Below, piece after piece: positions 51,533-59,975 of a DNA stretch of 64,000 bases (the first letter of the stretch is position 1; each line of letters starts with the position of its first letter). The notes beneath the pieces are model-generated. The model made no database searches and was not told where the DNA came from. It saw only the letters and a list, made by a program, of their open reading frames with translations. The stretch covers positions 58,920 through 122,919 of the forward strand of contig PBSL01000014.1 of assembly GCA_002726205.1 (NCBI GenBank). Reading direction: 5' to 3'. This DNA comes from Planctomycetaceae bacterium. GTDB lineage: Bacteria; Planctomycetota; Planctomycetia; Planctomycetales; Planctomycetaceae. The position numbers were made by a program, and so were the translations under genes.

Positions 51533-52849
51533 TCAGGAGACTCCGACCAGCGTTTCTCGTGCCACCCGCATGACATTGCCGCCAATGATCTTGCGGATGT
51601 CGTCGTCGCGGTAACCACGCTTGACCAGGCCGACGGTAAACAGTGGCCAGTTGGTCCAGGCAATGCTCTGCGAAGCCTGAGCGGTTGCTCGGAAATTATC
51701 AGCCGGCCACAGTGACCGGAATCCCTTGCGACTGCGCGGTCGGGAAGGGATCTTTTTTTGTTCGGCGGCCGCGTTTTGTGACGTGTAGGCCACATCGGTG
51801 CCCAGTGTCACGTGATCCACGCCAACCGTTTTGACGACGTGGTCGATATGAGACAGCAGGGCATTGATGTCGCCATCGCCCCGCAGGAATCGTGGGATAC
51901 AACAGATGCCGACATATCCACCCGTCTGAGCGATCGCCTTGATCACCGCGTCGGGTTTGCTGCGGATATGGGGGTGAATCGCAGCGCAGGTGGTGTGACT
52001 GGCGACGACGGGCTTTTGGGACACCAGGGCGGATTCGAGACTGGTCTGCCACCCGGAATGAGCACAGTCGGGAATGACGCCGACGCGGTTCATCTCGGCA
52101 ATGGCCGATCGGCCGAAGTCGCTGAGTCCGGCATTGGCCTTTTCGGCACAGCCGTCGCCGATCATGTTGCGGCGCTGGTAGGTCAGGTGCATCATGCGGA
52201 TGCCGAGCTGAAAGAAGACGCGGAGGTATCTCAGTTCGTCTGAAACCGAGACCCACTGTTGAGTCAACGGAACACCATTGCCGGTGAAATACAGGCAGTG
52301 CCGGTGGTCCTTCTTGGCCGAGAGGACGTCATCGGGAACGGCCGCCTTGGCAACGATGTTGGGCAGCATGTCGGTGGCGAAGGTGAATCGTGCCAATCGC
52401 TTGATCAATCTCAGGGGGTCCTGACCCTCCTCGCCCGCGTTCTGAAAGATACAGGTCACCCCCGCGGCCCTCCACGCATCGCGGTATTCGCGTTGCTCGG
52501 CCGGTTCCGTGACGTAACGCGTCATCGACATCTCCTCCCGCAGATCCTTCAGTTCAATCGACGAGGCCCCATCCTTGATCGCCGCGGCCATGGCGTCACC
52601 GTCGAGTGCGGCCCGGGGTGAAAAACCGTAGCCGTCAAACACGAGTGATTCTGCGTGCAGTCTCAGCCCTCGCTCGAGTGTCTTCGCGTCGGGCTTGAGC
52701 ATCGCCAGGCCTGCCTGCCGGGCAGCGGCGATGCGGGGATTGAGTGCACGGGTGAGTTCGCGGACGGCATCACGTGGTTGGGCAGCTGTGGCCAACGCAG
52801 CGGCGGCGGTCAGGCCGGTGCTGCCGACAAGAAACTTGCGACGATCCAT
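51533..52849 (-). CDS. Membrane-dipeptidase-like (M19) protein, N-terminal metal ligands altered
   Basis: 438 aa. The ATG at 52849 starts a Tat signal (DRRKFLVGSTGLTAAAAL). M19 features are QLGIRMMHLTYQRRN, GLSDFGRSAIAEMNRVGVIP, DCAHSG (metal His), PVVASHTTCAA (second metal His), HIDHVVKTVGVDHVTLGTDV and IIGGNVMRV. The family's N-terminal DGHND motif, which supplies a His and an Asp to the binuclear site, reads VFDGYGFSP, and the EGG segment carrying the bridging Glu is CIFQNAGEEGQ. So the second metal site seems kept and the first changed. It is probably periplasmic. It diverges from the DUF1501 operon at 53020. Confidence 0.88.
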   Translation of the reverse strand: MDRRKFLVGSTGLTAAAALATAAQPRDAVRELTRALNPRIAAARQAGLAMLKPDAKTLERGLRLHAESLVFDGYGFSPRAALDGDAMAAAIKDGASSIELKDLREEMSMTRYVTEPAEQREYRDAWRAAGVTCIFQNAGEEGQDPLRLIKRLARFTFATDMLPNIVAKAAVPDDVLSAKKDHRHCLYFTGNGVPLTQQWVSVSDELRYLRVFFQLGIRMMHLTYQRRNMIGDGCAEKANAGLSDFGRSAIAEMNRVGVIPDCAHSGWQTSLESALVSQKPVVASHTTCAAIHPHIRSKPDAVIKAIAQTGGYVGICCIPRFLRGDGDINALLSHIDHVVKTVGVDHVTLGTDVAYTSQNAAAEQKKIPSRPRSRKGFRSLWPADNFRATAQASQSIAWTNWPLFTVGLVKRGYRDDDIRKIIGGNVMRVARETLVGVS

Positions 52850-53019
52850 GGTCGGGTTCTCCGGATGAGTGGTGCCAGGGTGTGGGGCTGTGCATCCTCG
52901 CGGAATTGTCAGGGAAATCAACGAGGGCGATCTCCGAGACGGGAATCACAGGTCCGGGGCTCCGGCGTCTGGGCGTTTCGAGTATAGTGAGAGCCGGGAA
53001 CTCGGGGAGACCGTCGAAG

Positions 53020-54369
53020 ATGTTTGACGTCGGATCGTTTCGGAGCCGTGAGTGCCAGGGAGTCTCCCGGCGGTCCCTGCTGCGTTTTGGCGCCGGTCTT
53101 CCGTTGCTGGCGGCAGCCGGTCAGCGGAAGGTGATTTCCGCGGCCGGACCGGATGGTCCGGCGCGATCGGTGCTGCTGCTGTGGCTCTGGGGTGGTCCCA
53201 GCCACCTTGACACGTTCGACCCGAAACCGTTGGCTCCGCAGGAAATCCGCGGGCCCTTCTCAACGCTATCGACACGCACGCCGGGATTGAGGGTGACAGA
53301 ACTGTTTCCCCGCCTGGCGGCTCGCAGTGATCGGTTCTCGATTGTTCGCTCGCACAAGAACCACACCGCCGTGCACCGGGTGGCCGGTTCGATCACCCTT
53401 TCCGGCGGAAAAGGCGAGACCGGTGACGACAACTATGGGCCGACGGTTGGGTCGATTGTCCAGAAACAAAGAACCCGCAATGCCGACCTTCCTCCCTTTG
53501 TCTCGGTGACACCCGGGCCGTTGAAGACGGCACTGGGAGTCGTGAAAGGGGCAGGTGGCGGTCGCTGGGGGAAGGCATTCGACCCGGTGGCCGTTCGGTG
53601 TTCCGATACGGGGCGAGTCGATATTCCCGCCTTGAAGTTGCTGGAAGGACTGAAGCCTGAACGCCTGTCGGATCGTCGGCTCCTGTTAGGATTGCTCGAT
53701 CAAGCAACCGCCCGGGCCGATGATGCGCGGTCTGCGACCTGGTCGGACAACTTCCGCAGGGCCTATCGTCTGTTGATTTCCCCGGAGGGGCGCCGGGCCT
53801 TCGACCTGTCCCGCGAGTCCGCGGCAACCCGCGGCCGCTACGGCCGCAGCGTCTTCGGCCAGAGTTGCCTGCTGGCACGCCGCCTGGTCGAAGCCGAAGT
53901 GCCTTTTGTCCAGGTCAACTGGAGCCAGTACGTTGAGAATCTCTATGGCAACCGCACGGACTTCGGGTGGGATCTGCACTGGCTGAACTTCGAACACATG
54001 ACCGACCGCCATGGACCAATCCTGGATCGAGCGTTGTCGGCCCTGCTCGACGATCTGCGCGATCGCGGGCTGCTGGACCAGACGCTGGTGATCGCCATCG
54101 GTGAATTCGGACGAACACCGAAGATCTCCGCGAATGGCGGTCGCGACCACTGGCCGGCCGTCTACAGTTCGTTGTGGGCCGGTGGCGGGGTGATTCCCGG
54201 ACGAGTGATCGGCCGCAGCGACGAGCGAGCCTACGACTCGGTGACGGCTCCGGTCACGCCCGATATGGTCGTTACCACGATCCTGCAGCAGGCCGGGATC
54301 GGAGCGGAAGACCGCGTGCGTTTGCGGGTGTTCGAAGAAAGCCAGGTGATCGAGGGGCTTGTGTCGTGA
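53020..54369 (+). CDS. DUF1501 family exported protein, first gene of a propeller operon
   Basis: 449 aa. The ATG at 53020 (after GAAGATG context) sets the signal SRRSLLRFGAGLPLLAAAGQ within the first 40 residues; the frame is open upstream but would overlap the dipeptidase gene's promoter. The body has LLLWLWGGPSHLDTFDPKP, a RSHKNHTAVHRVAGSITLSG segment, RYGRSVFGQSCLLARRLVEA and AIGEFGRTPKISANGGRDHW. The stop overlaps the GTG of the TolB-like gene (GTGA). Here the usual cytochrome partner is replaced by three propeller proteins downstream. Confidence 0.94.
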   Translation: MFDVGSFRSRECQGVSRRSLLRFGAGLPLLAAAGQRKVISAAGPDGPARSVLLLWLWGGPSHLDTFDPKPLAPQEIRGPFSTLSTRTPGLRVTELFPRLAARSDRFSIVRSHKNHTAVHRVAGSITLSGGKGETGDDNYGPTVGSIVQKQRTRNADLPPFVSVTPGPLKTALGVVKGAGGGRWGKAFDPVAVRCSDTGRVDIPALKLLEGLKPERLSDRRLLLGLLDQATARADDARSATWSDNFRRAYRLLISPEGRRAFDLSRESAATRGRYGRSVFGQSCLLARRLVEAEVPFVQVNWSQYVENLYGNRTDFGWDLHWLNFEHMTDRHGPILDRALSALLDDLRDRGLLDQTLVIAIGEFGRTPKISANGGRDHWPAVYSSLWAGGGVIPGRVIGRSDERAYDSVTAPVTPDMVVTTILQQAGIGAEDRVRLRVFEESQVIEGLVS

Positions 54370-55238
54370 GCAGGGGCCAGGCCCTGGTGATGGTCACCGC
54401 CTGCTGCGGGCTGCTGGTCCTGGAAGCGGGAGCGGCCGGGCCGCAGCCACTGACGACCGATGGCCGAATCAAGCGTGATCCGGTCTTTGTTGATCGGGGC
54501 CGGCGAATCGTCTATACCGTCCAGGCCGATGCACCCCGACTGGTGTTGATGACGCTGGATCGCAGGACCGGCCGCAGTCAACGATGGGCTCCCGATGCCA
54601 CGCTACCGGAATTGAAAGCCGTATTTTCGGCGACTGGAAACGCCGTGGCCTGGCTGCGAATCACCGGCAACGACCAGGTGGCGTTGCTCGTTCGTTCCGG
54701 CAAGAAGGATGTGGCCCGTGTTGTGAAGACCAGTAAGAGTGTGGCATGGAGTCCCGCGATCACCCCCAAGGGGGGGCACGTTGTCTTCAACCAGGCGGGT
54801 CAACTGCTGGTTCACGACATTTCCTCGGGGCGAAAACGACCGTTGGCGAAGTCGTCGGGCCGCAACGATTGGCCAGCGGTCTCCGCTGATGGACGCCGGG
54901 TGGCATTCGGCTCGAGCCGGGACGGCAATATGGAAATCTACGTTGTTGGGTGGGACGGTGAGGTCGCTCAACGACTGACAAACCGGGAAGGCCTGGACAT
55001 CCGACCGGCCTGGTCCCCCGACGGGAAACGGATTGCCTTCACGTCGGTGCGGGCGGGAAATTACGAGGTGGCCGTGATTCATGCCGACGGCACCCGGATG
55101 ATCAACGTCTCGCGGCACTCCGAACGCGACGACTATCCGGTCTGGCACCCCGACGGGCAACGGTTGGTCTGGGTGGCCGAACGGGATGGCCGCTACGACC
55201 TGGTGGAATTGTCGCTGTCTTCATCCGGCGATCGCTAA
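54366..55238 (+). CDS. TolB-like beta-propeller protein, exported
   Basis: 290 aa from the GTG at 54366 in the overlap with the DUF1501 stop; the frame is open further upstream but within that gene. The signal peptide is about 1-24 (ALVMVTACCGLLVLEAGAAG). Six WD40-like blades follow with PD40 motifs: AWSPAITPKGGHVVFN, WPAVSADGRRVAFGSSRDGN, RPAWSPDGKRIAFTSVRAGN and YPVWHPDGQRLVWVAERDGR, each with the following E-I-Y/V-V strand. This is the TolB/PD40 propeller, a protein-binding scaffold. No catalytic site is seen. Partner proteins in the operon are probably its ligands. Confidence 0.93.
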   Translation: MSRGQALVMVTACCGLLVLEAGAAGPQPLTTDGRIKRDPVFVDRGRRIVYTVQADAPRLVLMTLDRRTGRSQRWAPDATLPELKAVFSATGNAVAWLRITGNDQVALLVRSGKKDVARVVKTSKSVAWSPAITPKGGHVVFNQAGQLLVHDISSGRKRPLAKSSGRNDWPAVSADGRRVAFGSSRDGNMEIYVVGWDGEVAQRLTNREGLDIRPAWSPDGKRIAFTSVRAGNYEVAVIHADGTRMINVSRHSERDDYPVWHPDGQRLVWVAERDGRYDLVELSLSSSGDR

Positions 55239-55322
55239 GCGGGCGACACGCCTCGCTGGACACTCGCTGCGGGTTTGCCGATGCTGGCGCTGACCGAACT
55301 GTTTTCTTGAGGAGCCCATGTG

Positions 55323-56426
55323 ATGGAACCGGTGACCCGACGCGAATTCCTGGCAGCCTCGGCAACCACGATGGCCGTGACAGCAGTTGGCAGTCGGAAC
55401 CTCGGCCTGGCTGCTCCCGCGGTGCGTGGCAGCAACAAGTCAGGATCGAGCCAGGTGACCGGTCAAGGGGAATATCGCTTTCGTGTCGATCATGCCTGGG
55501 CACAATTGCCGGAGAGGTTCCGTTGGCAGACGACGCACAACGTGGCTGTTGATGCCGACAATTTCGTCTACGTGATCCACGAGGGCCGCGCTAATCTCAA
55601 GGACCATCCATCGATTTTCGTGTTCGATCCCGAGGGGCGATATGTTCGATCGTTCGGGAAGCAATTCCAGGGAGGTGGACATGGGATCGAGGTCCGCAGG
55701 GAAGGCAACCGGCAATTCCTGTATGTCTGTGCATACCAGCACCTCAAGACGTTCGCCAAGCTGGACCTGAAGGGCGAAACCGTCTGGCAGAAGTACGCGC
55801 CGGTTGATTCCGGTGTCTATGCCAAGGACGAAGATCGAAATCCGAAGAAAATCTGGGGCCGAAATCGTTTCATGCCCACCAACTTCGCTTTCATCCCCGG
55901 AGGCGACTTCTTCCTGGTCGACGGCTATGGCTCCTACTACATCCACCGTTACGACAAGGATGGGAACTGGAAGGCCTGTTTCGGCGGACCCGGCAAGGGC
56001 AAGGGTAAGTTCAACCTGCCCCATGGGATCTGGCTGGACACCCGCCATCCCGGCGAGGCGACGATTGTCGTGTGTGATCGGGCAAACAATACCGTGCAGC
56101 GATTGAAGATGGACGGGTCGCACCTGGAAACACTGCCTGGATACGGACTTCCCGCCAACGCGGATACGTGGAAGGGACTGATGGTGATTCCCGAACTGGT
56201 GGCGCGGGTCACCTTGCTGGGACCCGGCAACAAGGTCGTGGCCCGTTTGGGCGATGACATCCAGCGGGTGTCGGCCGACAAGAAGCGGTCAATCCGCAGC
56301 AACGAGAATCTGTGGCGGAACGGAAAGTTCGTACATCCTCACGACGCTTGTTTCGATGGACAGGGAAACATCTTCGTAGCCGAGTGGGTGGGAAGCGGGA
56401 GAGTGACGAAGTTGACGCGTGTCTGA
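55323..56426 (+). CDS. NHL-repeat beta-propeller protein, Tat-exported
   Basis: 367 aa. GAGGAG eight bases before the ATG at 55323 decides the start; GTG 55320 is adjacent. The Tat signal is TRREFLAASATTMAVTAVG. NHL/PAL-like repeats are seen in AVDADNFVYVIHEGRAN, FVFDPEGRYVRSFGKQFQGG, PGGDFFLVDGYGSYYIHRYD, GKGKFNLPHGIWLDTRHPGE and PHDACFDGQGNIFVAEWVGS. Proteins of this kind resemble the lyase domain of peptidylglycine amidating enzymes, but the planctomycete ones are uncharacterised. It is the third gene of the operon, 84 bp after the TolB-like gene. Confidence 0.92.
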   Translation: MEPVTRREFLAASATTMAVTAVGSRNLGLAAPAVRGSNKSGSSQVTGQGEYRFRVDHAWAQLPERFRWQTTHNVAVDADNFVYVIHEGRANLKDHPSIFVFDPEGRYVRSFGKQFQGGGHGIEVRREGNRQFLYVCAYQHLKTFAKLDLKGETVWQKYAPVDSGVYAKDEDRNPKKIWGRNRFMPTNFAFIPGGDFFLVDGYGSYYIHRYDKDGNWKACFGGPGKGKGKFNLPHGIWLDTRHPGEATIVVCDRANNTVQRLKMDGSHLETLPGYGLPANADTWKGLMVIPELVARVTLLGPGNKVVARLGDDIQRVSADKKRSIRSNENLWRNGKFVHPHDACFDGQGNIFVAEWVGSGRVTKLTRV

Positions 56427-56453
56427 GAGAACGAGGATCGAGGAGTCAACGGG

Positions 56454-57671
56454 ATGAGCAACAGGTGGATCGCTGGAGTCGTGGGAACGAGTGCCCTTGT
56501 GGCCGTGGTCGGATTGGCTGCCGAGCCCGCCGTGACCGTGACCAGTGGTCCGTTGCGCTTTGAGGAGCGGTTGTTGATGAAGGGATTCACCTACTCGTTT
56601 GGCGTGGCGGCCGGGGATATTGATGGTGACGGCGACCTGGATCTGACTGCAGCCGATGCGTTGCCGAACAACTCGCTGTACCTGTTCACCAATGACGGCA
56701 ACCGCGGTTTTCAGCGGTCGTTGATCCAGAAGAACGACCCACAACGCCTGGAGCGTCACCAACTGGGGGACATCGATGGCGATGGCCGGCTGGATCTTGT
56801 GATCGTCAAGAATCTTTTCGGCGACGTGCTCTGGTTTCGCAACGATGGGTCGCCGAAAGCCTCACTGTGGAAACGCCACGTGATTGTCAGCAAGAAACTG
56901 AAGGGGGCCTACGACGTTGCCCTGGCCGACTTCGACGGGGACGGTGACCTCGACGTGGCGGCGTCGAGCTGGCGACTCAGCAACAACTATGTCTGGTTCG
57001 AGAACGACGGTTCGCCGGCCGATGGCGAGTGGACGATGCGAATCATTGACGAAAATGTGGCTGAAACGCGGATGATCCGCCAGGCGGACATCGATGGCGA
57101 CAAGGATCTGGACCTGGTCTGTACGGCCCGCCGGGCCCCGTTGGTGGCGTGGTATGAAAACACCGGGAATCCGCGCGCTGGCTGGAAGAAACATGTCATT
57201 GACGACAAAACAGTACAGCCGATCCACGGGATGCCCGTCGACATGGATCGCGACGGAGATATCGACGTGGTGCTGGCGTGTGGGATGACGTTTTCGGGTT
57301 CACCGGCCAGCGAGCAGGTCGTCTGGTACGAGAACGCTGATGGTGGACGGAACTGGAAACGTCACACGGTTGCCCGGTCGTTTCATGGCGCCTTCGAAGC
57401 AATCGCGGTGGACCTCGATGGTGACAAGGATATGGATGTCGTCGCCACGAGTTGGGATCTGGCGGGCTCGGTGACCTGGTTCGAGAACACCGGTGATCCG
57501 AAGAGCGGTTGGAAGCGTCACGCAATCAAAACAAAATGGGCCCGGGCGAACCAGTTGATCAGCGGCGATTTTGACGGCGATGGGCGGCCGGATCTCGCCG
57601 CGGGAGCTGAGCGGGGAAGTAACGAGGTGAGGTGGTGGCGCAACGCAGGGCCGGTCAATTCGCCGCGTTGA
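56454..57671 (+). CDS. FG-GAP/VCBS-repeat beta-propeller protein
   Basis: 405 aa. The signal peptide is about 1-23 (WIAGVVGTSALVAVVGLAA). Seven repeats each carry a calcium-loop-like D-x-D-G-D-x-D core: GDIDGDGDLDLTAAD, GDIDGDGRLDLVIV, ADFDGDGDLDVAAS, ADIDGDKDLDLVCTA, VDMDRDGDIDVVLA, VDLDGDKDMDVVATS and GDFDGDGRPDLAAG, each followed by a WFEN or WYEN strand. This describes an integrin-alpha-like, probably calcium-binding, seven-bladed propeller exposed outside the cytoplasm. No catalytic residues are visible. It ends 39 bp from the convergent transglutaminase-esterase gene. Confidence 0.94.
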   Translation: MSNRWIAGVVGTSALVAVVGLAAEPAVTVTSGPLRFEERLLMKGFTYSFGVAAGDIDGDGDLDLTAADALPNNSLYLFTNDGNRGFQRSLIQKNDPQRLERHQLGDIDGDGRLDLVIVKNLFGDVLWFRNDGSPKASLWKRHVIVSKKLKGAYDVALADFDGDGDLDVAASSWRLSNNYVWFENDGSPADGEWTMRIIDENVAETRMIRQADIDGDKDLDLVCTARRAPLVAWYENTGNPRAGWKKHVIDDKTVQPIHGMPVDMDRDGDIDVVLACGMTFSGSPASEQVVWYENADGGRNWKRHTVARSFHGAFEAIAVDLDGDKDMDVVATSWDLAGSVTWFENTGDPKSGWKRHAIKTKWARANQLISGDFDGDGRPDLAAGAERGSNEVRWWRNAGPVNSPR

Positions 57672-57710
57672 GAGCTGATCCGGGAGAGATCCGACCGCGT
57701 GTGACGGGTT

Positions 57711-59798
57711 TCACTTGGCGGCCGGGATATCAAGACTGAGCTCGGCGGCGAAGACACCCCGTGGGTCGCCTCGTTCGGTCAGCGTCGTGGCCAGTGTGCC
57801 CAGGGTGCGGGCGAGCATTCCTTCGTGCAGCTTGGACTTTCCGTTGAAGACGCGGATCGGCTGGTCGAGGTTGACCATCTGGTCGTCGAGTCGAATTCGC
57901 AACTTGCGGAGAGGACCGGGTTGAATGTGGATCGTCTGGCCTTTCCTCGAGGCGATCACCGTGGAGCGGCCCTTACGTTGTCCGTTTTCGACGGCGAGCC
58001 AGTAGAAACGCACGTGGGTAACGTCGTCCTGATGCCAGACGATGCGGCTGGGGCGAGGGTTACGTCGGAACTTCGCCATCCAGGGAACCGCGGCGGCGTC
58101 GAGCCGATCCATCCAGTGGCCCTTGTTGGGATAGATCTTGACCAGGTGGTTGTAGCCGGCGGGGTCACCCTTGCGGAGGGAATCGAGTTGCTGGCCCCAG
58201 GCGGCAGCAACCTTGTTGCGATTGTAGGCGCTGTCGCGGCCTCCCATGTGGATCGTGAACCCGATATTGCGGAGAGAGAGTGGGGAGGAATCGTTTGGGT
58301 GGCCGGCCATCATGGCGGCGGCCGCCAGGCGATCGGCCATCCGTGGTGCCACCTGGTAAACACCATCCCCACCAGCCGAGTAGCCCATCAGGTAAACCTT
58401 GTCGGGGTCAACATCTTCGAAGACTACGAGGTTTTCGATGAGCCGGTCGAATAGTGGGTCGATGTGGCCCTGGTGCCAGAGATTCCAGGTGTTGGTCGGG
58501 GCCCGTGGTGCGAGGTAGACACCCTCGGCCGGACGGTAGAGTCGCTTCTGGTTGTTCCACTGCGAGTCGTTGACGGCCTGGGTGGTGCCCCCACCACCGT
58601 GCAGAGAGATATAGAGACTGCGTCCGGTTCTCGGTTTCTTGCCAAAGATCGTGTAATGAAACGGCATCTTCAACGAGCCCAGCGTAAGCACGCGGGCCTT
58701 CATCTCCGCAGCACGTTCGGTTCGAATGTTCCGGGCATGGTCCTTCCAGAGCAGGTCTGCGGCCCGTCCGGCGTCAGCTTTCGTGAGAGCGGCCCGCGCA
58801 TAGTCCTGTTTCTGCAGGGGGGGGCGCTTGTCGCGAGGTTGTTTGAGCCAGGTCACCAGCGAGGCCACCGCCGTGGCCGAAACCGCCTTGTCCGGTCCGG
58901 GGGCCGTGGTCAGTTTTCGAGGCAGATAGTGTCGGGTCGCGTTGACGGCATGGACAAAACGGGCCTCGGGTTTCCAGACCATCGGAAAGGCCGTGCCGGT
59001 CGGTTTGAAGCTGGTTGCGAAGATGGCGTGCCGCGGATCTTTAATGAGGGCTTTCGAGGCGCGTCCCTGAAACCAGGCCCGGTCGAGGGCGTTTCCGGTC
59101 GGTTCGGCGGCACCGGTAAAGTGCCAACCCTTGTCGTTCCAGACCTCAACCCATGAGTGGTTACCGGAACGGTCGGCCCAAAGCGGGGTGCCGACGAGCC
59201 GGGCCGGAACACCGACCGCTCGGCACGCATCAATCAGAAGAACCGAGAGGCCGGTGCAACTGGCCAGGCCGGCCTTGATCGATTCGTAGGGGCTCTGGTC
59301 GGCTTTGGGGCGTTTCGTGGAATAACGGACCTTGGTGATCTTGAAAATCGCACGGTTGAGCAGCGTGGCGGCTTCTCCGGGCGTCTTGGCGTTCTTGACG
59401 ATCGGGCCGAACCGTTTGTAGAAATCTTCTCGCCAGTTGTCTCGCCGCTCGTTGATACTTGCATAGGGCAGGACATCGTTGAGGAAGACGGCGTTGGGGA
59501 CCTGGTCTTTCCAGGGGGCCGCTCGAAAGGCTTTGTAGGCCCAGCGGGTCTGGTCGACCAGGAATTCGGCTGTCAGGCCCTGCAGGTCATGTGAGGGCAT
59601 GTAGGCGACCAGGAAACGCATGCCGGCCAGTTCGTCGGCAGGAATTCCGTCGAGTGCCGCCTGAATGGCGGGTCGATTGTCACCGGCCCGTTTCAAAGCC
59701 TCGGCGATCTGTTTGTCGGTGACGGCGGCCGTGGCCGCGGTTGTGGCCAGGCACAGGGAGACGAAAAACAACAGGAGTTGGCTGCGGGGTGAAGACAT
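57711..59798 (-). CDS. Transglutaminase-like domain fused to alpha/beta-hydrolase (esterase)
   Basis: 695 aa from the ATG at 59798, which begins a signal peptide (about 1-25). Residues about 120-235 are transglutaminase-like: LASCTGLSVLLIDACRAVGV with Cys181, NHSWVEVW with His214 and a later Asp/Glu region (GAAEPTGNALDR). Residues about 380-600 are an alpha/beta-hydrolase of the dienelactone-hydrolase/PHB-depolymerase type: SLYISLHGGGGTTQ for the oxyanion hole, VYLMGYSAGGDGVYQVAP with Ser474, then IHMGGRDSAYN and YPNKGHWMD for Asp and His. The C-terminal 80 residues are beta-rich. It is exported and stands alone; its substrate is unknown. Confidence 0.92.
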   Translation of the reverse strand: MSSPRSQLLLFFVSLCLATTAATAAVTDKQIAEALKRAGDNRPAIQAALDGIPADELAGMRFLVAYMPSHDLQGLTAEFLVDQTRWAYKAFRAAPWKDQVPNAVFLNDVLPYASINERRDNWREDFYKRFGPIVKNAKTPGEAATLLNRAIFKITKVRYSTKRPKADQSPYESIKAGLASCTGLSVLLIDACRAVGVPARLVGTPLWADRSGNHSWVEVWNDKGWHFTGAAEPTGNALDRAWFQGRASKALIKDPRHAIFATSFKPTGTAFPMVWKPEARFVHAVNATRHYLPRKLTTAPGPDKAVSATAVASLVTWLKQPRDKRPPLQKQDYARAALTKADAGRAADLLWKDHARNIRTERAAEMKARVLTLGSLKMPFHYTIFGKKPRTGRSLYISLHGGGGTTQAVNDSQWNNQKRLYRPAEGVYLAPRAPTNTWNLWHQGHIDPLFDRLIENLVVFEDVDPDKVYLMGYSAGGDGVYQVAPRMADRLAAAAMMAGHPNDSSPLSLRNIGFTIHMGGRDSAYNRNKVAAAWGQQLDSLRKGDPAGYNHLVKIYPNKGHWMDRLDAAAVPWMAKFRRNPRPSRIVWHQDDVTHVRFYWLAVENGQRKGRSTVIASRKGQTIHIQPGPLRKLRIRLDDQMVNLDQPIRVFNGKSKLHEGMLARTLGTLATTLTERGDPRGVFAAELSLDIPAAK

Positions 59799-59975
59799 GG
59801 CAATCTCACGAGTGTCACGGGCAATCAAATCGCAAGGATGATTCTACGATTGTCAGATTCGTTGTGCCACGTGTGATGAAAAGACGGCCGTTGTTGGCCA
59901 CAATGCGGACGTGATGTGCTCGTGTTGCCGGGTGTGACGCGAGAAACGCAAGTTGGTGTTCAATGATGAGGACGT

